DNA of 64,000 nt, taken from Endomychus coccineus (taxonomy: Eukaryota; Arthropoda; Insecta; Coleoptera; Endomychidae). Below, piece after piece: positions 45,340-55,986 of this stretch; positions within the stretch are counted from its first letter, which is position 1, and each line of letters opens with the position of its first letter. Below the pieces are notes generated by a model. That model made no database searches and was not told the origin of the DNA. It saw only the letters and a program-made list of their open reading frames with translations. The stretch is from NCBI GenBank assembly GCA_958510875.1, contig OY294067.1, forward strand, positions 137,175,726 to 137,239,725, given 5' to 3'. The translations under genes were made by a program, and so were the position numbers.

Positions 45340-46352
45340 AGTGCAGATCTACTGGTGTCACGAAGCCTTGTACAGCGCTCATGTTCTTTCACACTAGTAG
45401 CTACAGTACGATCTCTTCCACCAATGTAGACCTTACCGCAAGAACAGGAAATGTTAACACCTTCTAAGTGCAGAGGAGGAAGGGAATCTTTGATAGGTTT
45501 GTAAAACTGAGATAATTCTGGAAGTGTGGAAAAACTGGTAGAAATATTATGTTTTTTGAAGATTTTGGAAATTCGATCTGTTATATTTTGAATATATGGA
45601 AGAAAGGCCGTGGATAGAGCAGGCGGGGGGGTTTTTGGCTCAGGTCGATTTGAAATTTTAGGTGAAGTGTATTTCTTTATGGCTTTTTAAATGTTGTAAT
45701 GGGAGAAATTGTTTGATAATAAGGCAGATGAAAGATGTTCTAATTCTAATTTTAAGGATTGAGGCTGAGATAGGTTGACATCTCTGTGGACCAGGGAGTT
45801 TAAGACAGATTGCTTTTGGGCAGGGTGGTGGAGGGAAAGACCATTGATGTATCTATCGGTATGGGTGGGTTTCCGATACACAGAATGTCTTGAAGTACCG
45901 TCAGTCTGTCGACTAACCAATACATCCAGGAACGGGAGTAAACCTTGCGATTCGACTTCCATGGTGAAAAGGATATTGGTATGTAATGAATTTAAATGAT
46001 TGAGGAAGGGAACAAGCTTTTCGCGACCATGTTGCCAAATAACGAAAGTATCGTCGACATATCTAAACCAACATTTCGGCTTGAGAACAGATGAGTCAAT
46101 GGCATCTTGTTCAAAAGCTTCCATGAAGATATTAGCTATGATCCGAGAAAGTGAGGAACCCATGGCAGCTCCCGAAGACTGCTCGTAGAACTTGCCATCG
46201 TATAGAAAATATGTGGAGCATAGACAAAAATCAATTAACGGTTGCAAGTCCGTTGAAATGTTTTTGGCAGGTAACAATTGAGAAATTATGGAAAGGGTGT
46301 CTGGAATGGGAACATTGGTGAACAATGATTCGACGTCGAAGCTGACAAGCAA
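45102..46352 (-). pseudogene. PLE reverse transcriptase and GIY-YIG endonuclease
   Basis: A single minus-strand frame with one in-frame TAA at 45687. The RT part reads SFDVESLFTNVPI, FYEQSSGAAMGSSLSRIIAN, WFRYVDDTFVIWQHG (catalytic YVDD), LPFLDVLVSRQTDG and SVYRKPTHTDRYING, all diagnostic of Penelope. After the stop come CSCGKVYIGGRDRTVATSVK and EHERCTRLRDTSRSALAEHK, H-rich TTHQILFEN and KILEAIEILKHPNNLNRDSG, the GIY-YIG domain with its Cys pair. The Gln expected in YIGQTGR is replaced (YIGGRDR). The N-terminal part of the protein is missing. This enzyme would nick DNA and copy the element RNA into it. Confidence 0.92.
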
Positions 46353-46371
46353 ATCGCATCGGTCAACTTTC

Positions 46372-46669
46372 AGCCGTATTTATTATAGGAAAATCCTTCA
46401 CGCTACATAGTCCACTACCTTTAATCCGGTGGTTAACTTCATTCCGACACCTGACCCTGCCGTTGTGCGATCATGTGAGAAGTGGAATTTTCGAGGATGG
46501 GTTTCCAAATGTTGTGAAGGTAATATCCTGAGTCACGGTTCAGATTATTCGGATGTTTTAGGATTTCTATAGCTTAAAGCATTTTTCGCTGATAGAAGTT
46601 GGGGCTCGGGCTAGTATTTTAGTATCTTCAAAAAGGATTTGATGATTTGTGTCAAACTTGTGTTCCGCA
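46372..46669 (-). repeat. PLE terminal repeat, copy 2
   Basis: Partner of 45041-45339. It sits upstream of the reverse transcriptase and truncates it, the usual result of the partial-tandem arrangement of Penelope elements. Confidence 0.85.
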
Positions 46670-46865
46670 CCACTGGAATAAAGGCAGTGAACTATGTAAC
46701 GTAAAGAATTTTCCTACGATAAATACGGCTACAGAAACCAGTAGAACCAGTTTCAGTTCAAGCCTCAAGCCTGCCCTGAAGATGCCACCTGTAATGGTAG
46801 GCGAAACGTCGGCATCAAGCCGAGCTATTGTGACGCGGAATCTATCCGTAAGACAAGATTTTTCA
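46670..46865 (+). repeat. PLE inverted terminal segment
   Basis: Reverse complement of about 44890-45090: AGAACCAGTTTCAGTTCAAG and GCGAAACGTCGGCAT occur here on the plus strand and there on the minus strand. A flipped terminal segment next to the 5' repeat is common in Penelope elements. Confidence 0.85.
46776..46807 (+). ncRNA. Candidate hammerhead ribozyme core (PLE, second copy)
   Basis: CTGAAGA, a stem (GCCACC paired with GGT-A-GGC, one bulged base) and GAAAC on the plus strand. The stem changes relative to the first copy (T to C, bulge T to A) keep it pairable. Confidence 0.45.
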
Positions 46866-46907
46866 AGCTTATAGTACTGGTTTTGAATTGAATGATAAAA
46901 ATTGGGA

Positions 46908-47480
46908 TTAATGATCAGAGAATCCTAATTCAATATTTTTTGTTTCAAAATTTGTGAAATTGACAAAGATATTGTCGATCAGTGTAGCTGAACGATTTGT
47001 TATTCTAGTAGGGGTATCAATTGCAGAATTTAATCCAAAATAATTCATTATATCTTTCAATTGGGTACTTGATGCTGAGGTTATGTTAAGCATATTAATA
47101 TTGAAGTCACCACATACAATAATTTGAAATTTGCTTGCTTCACTAAGCGTTAGTATTTCATCTAATTTATCAAAGAATATATGCATATCACCATTAGGAG
47201 GTCTGTAAATGCATATAATAATCAATTTAAGAGATGGTATCTCAATACTACAGCATTCAAAGTTTATTTCAACAGACATGTCTTGTCTTTGTATGGAGAA
47301 AATATTATCTTTAAGTAGGATACAAGAACCTCCATGTAGGTTGTCTTTACTAGAAAAACAAGCTGCTATGTTATGTCCTGTGATATTGATAATACTTATC
47401 TCTTCAGAATGGAGCCAATGTTCAGTAAGAGCTATACAACTTATAGTATCTTTATAACTGTTTAAATATATGTTTAGATC
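46908..47480 (-). pseudogene. LINE D endonuclease domain
   Basis: An AP-endonuclease-like domain: IALTEHWLH, GGSCILLKDN, IIICIYRPPNGDMHIFFDKL, IIVCGDFNINML, TPTRITNRSATLIDNIFVN and GFSDH. The Glu (TEHW), Asp/Asn (GDFNIN), and Asp-His (SDH) positions of the family are kept. The frame runs from about 47457. It ends where the PLE begins at about 46870 and coding resumes on the far side at 44870, so the insertion split the protein between endonuclease and polymerase. Confidence 0.88.
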
Positions 47481-47489
47481 ATCTTGTTT

Positions 47490-48300
47490 TCATGGAATTT
47501 TCCTGTTTGAAGCGCTCTTCATAAAAAACTTGTTGATTGTTACTCCCTCAGGCCAAAGTTTGGGATCCATTAAATGTTCCTTATATTGGACTGGACAGGA
47601 CAACTTGGAAGACGCATAAACATCAGGATATTTCGAATTTAGTTTTTCACATATCACATTTGGTATAGTTTGATTTAAAAATTGCCGTACTTCCTCTACT
47701 GTAGTATCGGGATGCATTCTTGAAATATGAGCATTATAATAAAGGATTTTTGGCACAGTCTTCAATAGATCATTTGTTGAGGTTCCAACTATTGGAATAG
47801 ATCTTTTTTTTGGCTTAACGCCATTTTCTGAGTTCGGCGTATCCTCCTCTTTTAGTATTCTGTTTCATCTTACTACCGTAGTCCAACTATTCTAGACATT
47901 GTTATTATTTGTGTTAGCTGTCTTATTCAAACTTGTATTCATTTCACCAGCTCCAAGATCAATAATTTCATCCATTTTCTGTTTAGATCCTGTTTTGGTT
48001 GGAGAAACAGTCTTAATCTCATCATTGTGTTTGTATAAAATATCATTTTTAACCGTATTATGTTTTGGCACATTCTCCTTCAAGATTTGATTGACCCTTG
48101 TAGGTTCTCCAGATTTATTTGTATTTACATTTCTATCTATGTTTACTTTTTTTTCAATTCAGATATCTGAGTATCATCTTGCTTAGTCGTGAGTTCTTTC
48201 ATCTGTTTAACTAGATAGTGTATTTCATTTTTTTGTTCTACGATTATTTCTTTTAGATCGCATATAGTTTTATTTACTTCACTTTTAAAGTTCATCATAA
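47490..48300 (-). pseudogene. LINE D ORF1, middle and C-terminal parts
   Basis: From 48300 to 47880 the minus strand is Asn/Lys-rich with fragments such as VNQILKENVPKHNTVK and KMDEIIDLGAGEMN. From 47765 to 47490 comes ILYYNAHISRMHPDTTVEEV, FLNQTIPNVICEKLNSKYPD and SCPVQYKEHLMDPKLWPEGV, which looks like the RRM-like nucleic-acid-binding region of LINE ORF1 proteins ending in WPxGV. Stops and frameshifts separate the parts. Role: binding the element RNA. Confidence 0.65.
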
Positions 48301-48302
48301 TC

Positions 48303-48668
48303 TCATTGAATATTGATCATATTTATTACTTGATCTATTTCAGATCTATTATTATAATTGGTATTGTTTTTACCTTGTGTAATACTTTGAATATTGTCTT
48401 GTATATTTTCATTAAGCTTTTCACTTGGTTTGGATAATGGTACACATCGGGAACATTTCCACTTTTTTAACTCCTTGTTTTCATTCAACTTGTAGTATTC
48501 TTCCATATTCATGTCTATACACTGTAAATGCATGCTATTTTCGCACTTAGCACAATTAACCGTATCATCATACCGATGAATTGTCAAGTTACAGTGCGAG
48601 CACACACAACCACGTATTATCTCACTAGTCGCCATATTTGAATAGAATTTTGAACTTGATAGAAAAAT
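48303..48668 (-). pseudogene. LINE D ORF1 N-terminus with PHD finger
   Basis: Translation from about 48635 (MATSEIIRGCVCSHC) gives CVCSHCNLTIHRYDDTVNCA, CENSMHLQCIDMN and WKCSRCVPL. Cys-x2-Cys, Cys-x2-Cys, His-x2-Cys, Cys-x2-Cys fit a PHD zinc finger, which is known at the N-terminus of ORF1 in some LINE clades. The frame runs to 48303 and then shifts. The 5' end of LINE D lies at about 48668, directly abutting the right copy of the flanking duplication. Confidence 0.78.
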
Positions 48669-48952
48669 ATGTTCGGAGAACATCCTGTGAGCAAGCGGTG
48701 GAATGCGGGGAGATGAGATAGACATTCGAATTTCTCTTCAAAGTTTGGAGGTAATAGGCAAGCAAAGACCTCACTAGATAAAGAGTTCCACAACTTCACC
48801 GCTCGATAGAAAAATGAAGTCTGGTAAGAAGTTCGGCAGGTTTCGAGCTTGAGCTCGTCTAATCTGCCTACCTGGAATCTCTCGTGGTGGAATAATAGAC
48901 GAGATTTCATCCATAATGCATCGTGTAACAATTGTTTCCCATTCATCGTCAC
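48669..48952 (-). pseudogene. LINE C C-terminal coding end
   Basis: The minus-strand frame contains FQVGRLDELKLETCRTSYQT, SFFYRAVKLWNSLSSEVFAC and FEEKFECLSHLPAFHRLLTG. The pattern (R-T-S, SFF-R-x-V-x-LWNSL) is the C-terminus of many LINE polymerases. The part at 48669-48810 is repeated at 42521-42663. Together with the N-terminal polymerase piece at 50428-50914 it probably represents one older LINE on the minus strand. Confidence 0.65.
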
Positions 48953-50427
48953 TTATCTGGGCAACGGATGAAATTGACTTCTTTAAAAAAATTTGAAAAT
49001 GATTTTCACTTTATATCGTTCATTGCATGCTTTATCCATTTCTTTTTTACGAATGTTGGTCCTGTGTCTCTTCCACAAAATAAACAATTATTTTTTAATT
49101 CACAATCACTGCGTTCATGTCAACTTATGCTGGGAGTTTGAAGGCATATTGGTGCTGCAACAATTCGTTCCTTCTGACATTCCGACTCAAATGATTTGAT
49201 GAAAGTATTTGCCAGCAGTTTATGTTCATCATCTTTCCGGTGAATTCTGGATACTATACACGTAATTCCTGTTAATGTTGCAGATAATAACTCCCTACAA
49301 ATAAAACACCGCGCCAAAATATCCAATTTTCCACAATAAAAAACACCCTTTCGCTTCAGTAGTTAAATCGTTAGATAGATAGATAGATAATATTCATTAC
49401 CAATTATGAACATTACATACATCCATAATTCATACATTTGTTCGTCAGGTTGAAATGCAAGCTTTTGAGTCGGTAGTTTGTGGTATCATCCATGTTGCCT
49501 TTAAGAAAATGGGTTTCACAAGCAAGCTTCAGACTATCTGGGAGCACAACAGTCCCTAAAGATTTATTCAATTTGTGCGAAATTGTTTCAGAGAATCAAT
49601 TCAGACATTCTTTGACCTATACCGGGATATCACCAAAACTTGTACTTTTACCATTTTTCAAATTGCTGCAAATATCAAAGTATTTAATTTATGTAACAAT
49701 TTCAAAAAATATAGATTGAGTACTAGAAAATTTGAATATATAGTTATTTTCATCTTTCAAATCTCTTGTACTTTTTACAGTCTCTTAAATTAGTTACGCG
49801 ATTACTCTGGTAAATTTTGAAAGTTCATGTGGCAGCAGGTGTCAGTATAAAAAGAAGTTCACATTATAGTGTGAATAATTTCGATAGTCAACCTGACAGC
49901 AGATGTCATTATAAAATATAGAGTTGTGAAATGTATTATGTAGATCATGGGATAAAATTTTAATGTAACATAGAGTATAATAAGACATCTCTCATTAACA
50001 GTTTCTAAACCATGCCCAATATATTTTTGTCCCTATAACCATTATCAGGTGACCCGCAGGACTGTTGGAAAGCTATTTTGTTAACAAAAGTGAGGGAAGC
50101 CACGTGATCCGTTGATTTCATTTATATCATTCTCCTAGTAAATGTCATAATTTCCCATGGATTACTTGAAACTTAAAAAATTTTGATCTGATAACTGTCT
50201 GAAAATGTATGTTTGCGGTTTATGCTTTAGTTTCTCATCTAATGACAACCAATGCTCGGTCATTCATACTACCACCACATGGAGTGATCTACCTGAGGGA
50301 AAACTCAATAGTAAACGACAAAGTTGAGACGGCAATCTATATGTCGGAAGTTTCTCAAGAAGGCTTTGTGCCAGACTCGGTTAAATACTTTGCAGATATC
50401 CCGTAGCATCGAATAGCTAGAGATTCT
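48953..50427. other. Unassigned sequence inside or beside LINE C
   Basis: No polymerase motifs here although LINE C pieces lie on both sides. On the minus strand at 49326-49050 there is a Cys-containing stretch (ARCFICRELL, then CLFCGRDTG after a stop) that I do not recognise. A GATA tetranucleotide run lies at 49373-49389. Confidence 0.35.
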
Positions 50428-50914
50428 TCATTTTTTCCAATAGATTTCTGCCATACATGTGTCACGTGGGCAAGCAGGTCCTGTTGATTTCTGTTGACGA
50501 AATTCATATTGCCGGTCATTCACGATTTTGGAGCTCTCTAGATATTGGATGAGCTCGATGTTGATTGTTTTCTCCATCATTTTAGAGATCACAGACAATG
50601 GATCAATAGGTTCTCTTTTCTTTTTTTGTAATTGGCTGGACTCTAGCTGTGTTCCAGCTGGAAGGAAACACACCATCTTTGTATGAAAGTATGAATAACC
50701 TGCAGAAAACTGGTGTTAATTCAGGCACACATTCCTTCAGAACGACAGGTGGAATTCCGCCTGGCCCCATAGACATTTTCGTATTGAGATTATGCTGCTT
50801 AAGCTTAATTGTGAGCTGACGAAAGGCAACTTCAGGCATATGGCTATCGATGGCAGCAATATTAGGAGGGTTTTTCCTTGTGAATCCAAAGTGGAAGACC
50901 ACGTGATTCATCAC
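50428..50914 (-). pseudogene. LINE C reverse transcriptase, N-terminal part
   Basis: Minus-strand motifs: GPGGIPPVVLKECVPELTPV, FCRLFILSYKDGVFPSSW, TARVQPITKK, then in the next frame PLSVISKMMEKTINIELIQY and NDRQYEFRQQKST. This is the start of the polymerase of a Jockey/I/R1-type LINE (the VLK-CxPEL, GVFPxSW and DRQYGFR signatures). The usual GFR is EFR here. The catalytic motifs are not present. Frame changes and stops show decay. Confidence 0.8.
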
Positions 50915-50929
50915 CGATATTGTTCGTCT

Positions 50930-51639
50930 ATTTTATGTAAACATCAGATTTCGTCAGAAGCTCTCATATTAAGAACCTGCAAATATTGCAGATTGGTAAT
51001 TAGTGCAGCTTGTTCTGCATCCTCTTATCGGTAAGTGAGAAATGAAAAAATCAATATATCCAAGCTTAATAAGTTATGTGGTCGAATTTAGCGGTTGTGT
51101 AAGTCTTTGTGATCATACAGAGTCCGCCAAATCTCCAACGTAGCTCTATAACTCTCATAATATACAATTTAACGATATCTTTGAAAGATATCTGTCAAGG
51201 GTGTTGAAAAGTGAAAATCTGAAATTATTTTCATGTAGGTATGAAAGTTGGTCCAATATTAACTTAGACAAATGGAATGACTTACATTTTTAGAGTTCCT
51301 ATTGTCACTATTATATTATATTTCTAAACTTATTCATAATCTCTTACCATTATTTTTGGCAAATATTGAATTTTCATACGCTTATTTGAAAAATCACCAC
51401 TTTGTTTTTTCGAATTTTTATTTTCCACATGTGGACAAAAATTAATTTCGAATTTTAAACATTCGTGAAGGCTTTTTCTAGCTCTTTGAAATGGCACAGC
51501 CTGTTAAGCTATTCATCAACTGATATACAATCTTATCCCCTGCCACATTTCTATTATTACTGTCCTATGCCTTTCATCGTTCACTAATAAAATTAAAAAA
51601 ACACATTGTTTTTCAATAAGTGTAATTGATTCAATTTAA
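50930..51639. other. No recognisable feature
   Basis: AT-rich. Nothing beyond short random frames. Confidence 0.4.
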
Positions 51640-52323
51640 TAACATTTATTTCGAAATTATCTGGGATCATAAATTTACATTCTATATGCATGCTCAAAAT
51701 GTTGACCATTTTCTCTAATGGACAAATTTATTCTTCCGTTGAATGTTCGAGAAACATTTATAAGCATCTCAGGTGTGATGAACCTGAAAGCCTCTACTAT
51801 TCGTTCTATTCATATGTTTGAAAAACTAATTCCTAATATAACCCCACATAAAAAAATTTTTGTTAAGTCAGGTGATCAAGCTGGCCCTTTTTCTTTAGTC
51901 ATTCCTACCGAACACTATATATTGTTATTTGTCTTTTTATTTAACTCATCCGCTACTTGATCTTAATGAGATCCTGCCTTACCCTATTGATATCACTTTG
52001 TTTGCCTCACAGCAAGGGTAACTTTTTCCACGAAGAACAGAAATGTGATTTGTCAAAAAATCTAACCACATCAGACCATTCAAATTGTCTTCAAAAAGAT
52101 GCGTTCTGATAACGTGATACCCAGTTATACCTCCCCAAACATTTATACTCCATCTTTCTTGACTATGTGTTTGTCTGATGTTATTTGGATTTTTGGTGGA
52201 TAATGTGGAAATCATGCCTGTTAACAAATCCGTTCTTGTGATGTGTAGACTTATTAGAATATAGCACTCAAGAAAAGTTAGATCTTGCCGAAGTTTCGAT
52301 TGTGCCCAGTTACCAAACCGCAT
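51640..52323 (-). pseudogene. mariner-like transposase remnant
   Basis: The minus-strand frame at 52323-51979 shows NNIRQTHSQERWSINVWGGI, RTHLFEDNLNG and YLxFL-like WLDFLTNHISVL, the central DDE region of Tc1/mariner transposases (WSVNVWGGI, IGP-FF-G-L-G). Further on (51960-51690) broken frames give SPDLT, FFMWGYIRN and ITPEMLINVSRTFNGRINLS followed by NGQHFEHAY, which is the conserved C-terminus. A frame change separates the parts. No terminal repeats were identified. Confidence 0.82.
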
Positions 52324-52329
52324 TCGCTT

Positions 52330-55300
52330 ATCAGAATCAGCTCTTTATTTATTATATTCGGTAACTGACGTTGCTCTGAAATTATTCCCTTTTTCAAAAC
52401 TTTTTCTATTCGGGATACGTCTGTCGTTGAATAAAATCATTTTTCAAATAAACAATTTCTGTTGATTTCTCTCTAAACGAAAATCATCTCAATTAATTCA
52501 TTCCTGATAGAATTCATTGTTGATAAAAACTTTTTCAGCTAAAATCTGAAATGTTGATGTCAAGCAAGAACTTAACCCTAATTTATTAAGACCTATTCCA
52601 CTTGACTGACTGTTGAATTTCGATAGAAATTAGAAGTAATTGAATTGGTTGGAGAACAATGTGTTTTTTGAAATTGAATAAGGTTGAAAAGAATGAAAAT
52701 GAATATTTTTTTCAACATCATAGACAGATACCTTTCAAACAAATGTTCAAGTTTTATGTGATAGGAGTTACAGCGCTAGTGACAGGTTTGCTGGACCCTG
52801 TATAAAACGGCGAATGACACATTGACCAAACTCAGAACATACATTTCAAGACAACTTGATGAATATTCCTGGAAGACTCCCAAAGATCGAGCCGAAAAAT
52901 TTTTGATTTTCTCAAAAGCCTCCTTGACGATCTCTTCCAAACTGTATAGAATTCTTCAGCTGAAAGCGCAACATAATTTGTACACATATCACCAGAATAA
53001 TTAGGGCTGTATTATTACAATAATTGTACTTTTTTCCCGGAAATGGTTTAACTATACGATACCACTATATATAAATAAACCCCAGCTTTATTATTCTGCT
53101 CTGTAATATCATTTGTTATTTTCCTGAGAACAACTAAACTGAACCTTCATCCATTGTGCTAGGCTAAGGAGTCCTCTTTTTACGAGAGTTGATTGAAAAG
53201 TAGAGATATCCAATAACATAAACTGGAAAATATTTTGTTCCCCCAGATTGGTTCTATTAGAATCAAATTTAGGGTGTTCAAAGCTTTGAATAAGGAAGTA
53301 GGTTTCATATCCGAAACGTTAGAAAGCACAAGGATATACCACTTAATTATCAGCCATAACCGACCAATGACAAACTAATTCTACTAATAAGCTGTAAAAT
53401 ATTTTACAACTATGGGTGCATTTTCATCGACTAAGAATACTGTTAAATTACGGAGGACCGTTCAGCTACCAAGTAGCCATCATCAGATTGAATCACTAGG
53501 GTTTATTTAAAACTTATTGGGGAACTATTTTTGGTTCTACTGAAATAATTGTATAATATTAGAAATATACTATTTATTCTTTTCACTACGGAGAAAAAAC
53601 GCAAATATAATTTTATAAATATTACAACCATTGATTTAATGGCTAGAAACTTGTGTTATATCAGATAAGAAAACATGTTAATAACTAGTACATAGATGGT
53701 AAAGTGAGCTTGTTGGTGCTGTAACTTGACGCCGCTAGATGTAAGTGGAAAGTGGAAGGCACAGCTATTTACGGAACTACGGAACATGTAATGCACGTCT
53801 CAAAGTGACAATTTCATCTATAATAAATCATAAAACGGAACACATTTTTATCATTAACAAGGCGACAGTCTGGTCTGAATTGAACTTCATGTATTTTTTT
53901 TCATTCGATCCATACCATCCCTAAATATATAATCAATTACAGTATAGCGAAACCGAACAACAATGCAATTGAACTTAAGAGATTATAATTTTTGAAAGGA
54001 TCTAATCTCTGCAGGTATTATCGAACAGTTCGAAAAATATTATTTTTTAATTCATATTACGAAGATTTTGTATTGCCTTCAGAAATAAAACGAGTTGGAA
54101 ATTTTTAGCATGTGATCCCTTTCGTAACTATCATTTCCCTCTATTAATACTTATTTCAGATATTTGAGGTTTTATTCTATCAAGCAGAGAAGCTCACAAG
54201 CCCATTACTTGATGGAGACGCGATGTATGAAATCAAAAGGCTTAATTTGGATGATTATTCACGATAATGCTCTACTATTCATTCACAGTCTGTTCTGGAA
54301 CCTCTTATGCTAATACTCCGACGGATTTTGAATTGCAAGCAACAGGAATAACATTAGAAATATTCATCCAGTAAAACTTATATAACATAATATAAATAAA
54401 GTCACTAATAGTTGACAAATTTGTTCACATATTTTTCATATTTGAGTTGTAATATTTTCGCTATTGAAACTGTTGTGACGTAAGATATGTGAACAAAGAA
54501 GGGACCTCAATCAATCAATCACATTTCAAATAACCTACAAACCTAATATTCCCAAACATATTTAAATATCTGATAATCTAAGCAATGCAAAATTTAACAA
54601 ACCAACCTGCGATGACCATGCCGCTTAGAGTTTTGAACCTACCTATTATTGGAAGCAAAAGTATGTAAGCCGGTTTACGGCTTCGGCTAGCAATATTGAC
54701 GCAGGAGCTACATTGAATTGTGTATATGACATAGCGAGAGGCTAGACATTACCTGATATTTTTCTCCATTCATGCGTCGAAGTATTAGCCAGGGTGGCAG
54801 TTATTTAAGAATTATTCACAATATTCCTAGGGCAGATTAGTAGAATTCAAGTAACTGAATTTTAGATCCTGGACACAATAGTTAAATAATCGGAAACAAT
54901 ATTTGAAGGAGCGTACAGAAAGTTGAAAAATAGATTCAGGTCTGCAGTTAGTAATTTTACATTTTAATTTGCCTCATTTTTAGGCATAGTCTGAATGATT
55001 TTCATCACTCCTCAACATATCATTAAATGAAAATATAGTGTGCAAACGAAAATTGTATTTAAACATGAACGTTATTGCCTTTCTTTGATTTAGTGATAAA
55101 AATGATGAATTCACTACAAAAATTGCGGATTTACGTTTTTGAGGCTGGAAGTGGAGGATATTGAAAACTTTCAGAAGAGCGATTTGAGCGGTGGCGGCGT
55201 CCTCAGATGCACGTCGTAACAAAATATGGTTTTTCTATCGAATAGCGGCTCTGTCTCTTACCTTGTCGGATCGTGTTCAATGACTACTGCTGCATGGAGA

Positions 55301-55561
55301 ACCGTGCAGGAAGAGGTAAACACAAGAGAGATAAAGGATCTAATCCTTCACAAAAAGATGTAAATAACGAAATATTAAAATTCTAATCGTTGGGTGACCA
55401 AATCACTAACTGACCGAACTAATAAATTCTATTAATTAAGGCACCCAACAAAAATAGAACAAAAAAGAAAAGTTAACTTAGAAGCGGTGGAGCAAAATGT
55501 ATGAAATTGAAATAAATTGAAGGTTCTGGAAATATATGATAGTTATTTAAGTTAGAAAATA
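52330..55561. other. Mostly unassigned intergenic DNA
   Basis: No coding similarity. A hammerhead-like motif at 53460-53486 is listed separately. Small open frames (e.g. 52822-53004) have no recognisable content. Confidence 0.4.
53460..53486 (-). ncRNA. Degenerate hammerhead-like motif
   Basis: On the minus strand CTGATGA is followed by a strong hairpin (GGCTAC, TTG, GTAGCT) and GAAC, i.e. a hammerhead core with the last A of GAAA changed. It resembles the terminal sequence of retrozyme or Penelope-type repeats. Confidence 0.35.
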
Positions 55562-55986
55562 ATTTTTCCGCCTACCTCTATCCATAGTATCCATTTCCTG
55601 GCCTCATTGTAGGGAGCAAAGTCGTACTTTTCCTCCCTAGAGAGAAAAAGTACTTTTCCGCCCTAGGGAGGAACAGTAAAAGTGACGTTCATCAATAAAA
55701 TAACTTATACGGCATTGACGTCCTAAACTATATTCTATTATATAAGCATACATTTTGCCGTTTATTTATAGAACATAGTGTATTTTGTAAAATTGTAGAA
55801 ATCAGTAAATTGTTATTTTAATTAAACGATTTTTACATTAATAATTTGACTTCAATTCATAGATTCATCCGGTTTTCTAATTTAGGACAGAAATATTATA
55901 GCATGCTATAGTCGATTGACAGATTAACAGTTTCAAAGTGTGTTACATTATAATATATCTACAAAATATAAAATAATATTTAAAAA

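Larger units (their letters stand above)
44872..46869 (-). mobile_element. Penelope-like element nested in LINE D
   Basis: About 2 kb. It carries a reverse transcriptase and GIY-YIG endonuclease on the minus strand (46352-45102), with terminal repeats on both sides. A short duplication flanks it: TATGGTACTG at 44862-44871 and TATAGTACTG at 46870-46879 (9 of 10 match). LINE D endonuclease lies on one side and its polymerase on the other, so the PLE inserted into the LINE. The RT is 5' truncated: its frame starts at SFDVESLFTNV next to the upstream terminal repeat. Confidence 0.9.
42664..48668 (-). mobile_element. Non-LTR retrotransposon (LINE) D
   Basis: Minus strand, about 4.0 kb without the PLE nested in it. 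In element order: ORF1 with a PHD finger (48635 down), Asn/Lys-rich linker and RRM-like region (to 47490), endonuclease (47457-46908), [PLE insertion], connecting region, reverse transcriptase (44258-43140), 3' untranslated region with AATAAA, and a short TATTC-type tail at 42661-42675. It is close to full length. Frameshifts are present in the polymerase. Confidence 0.9.

Noticed and set aside
49120..49326. Cys-containing minus-strand ORF as a zinc-finger gene
   Set aside because: Spacing of Cys and His does not fit a known finger, a stop separates the two Cys pairs, and it lies between LINE pieces. Kept only as an unassigned note.
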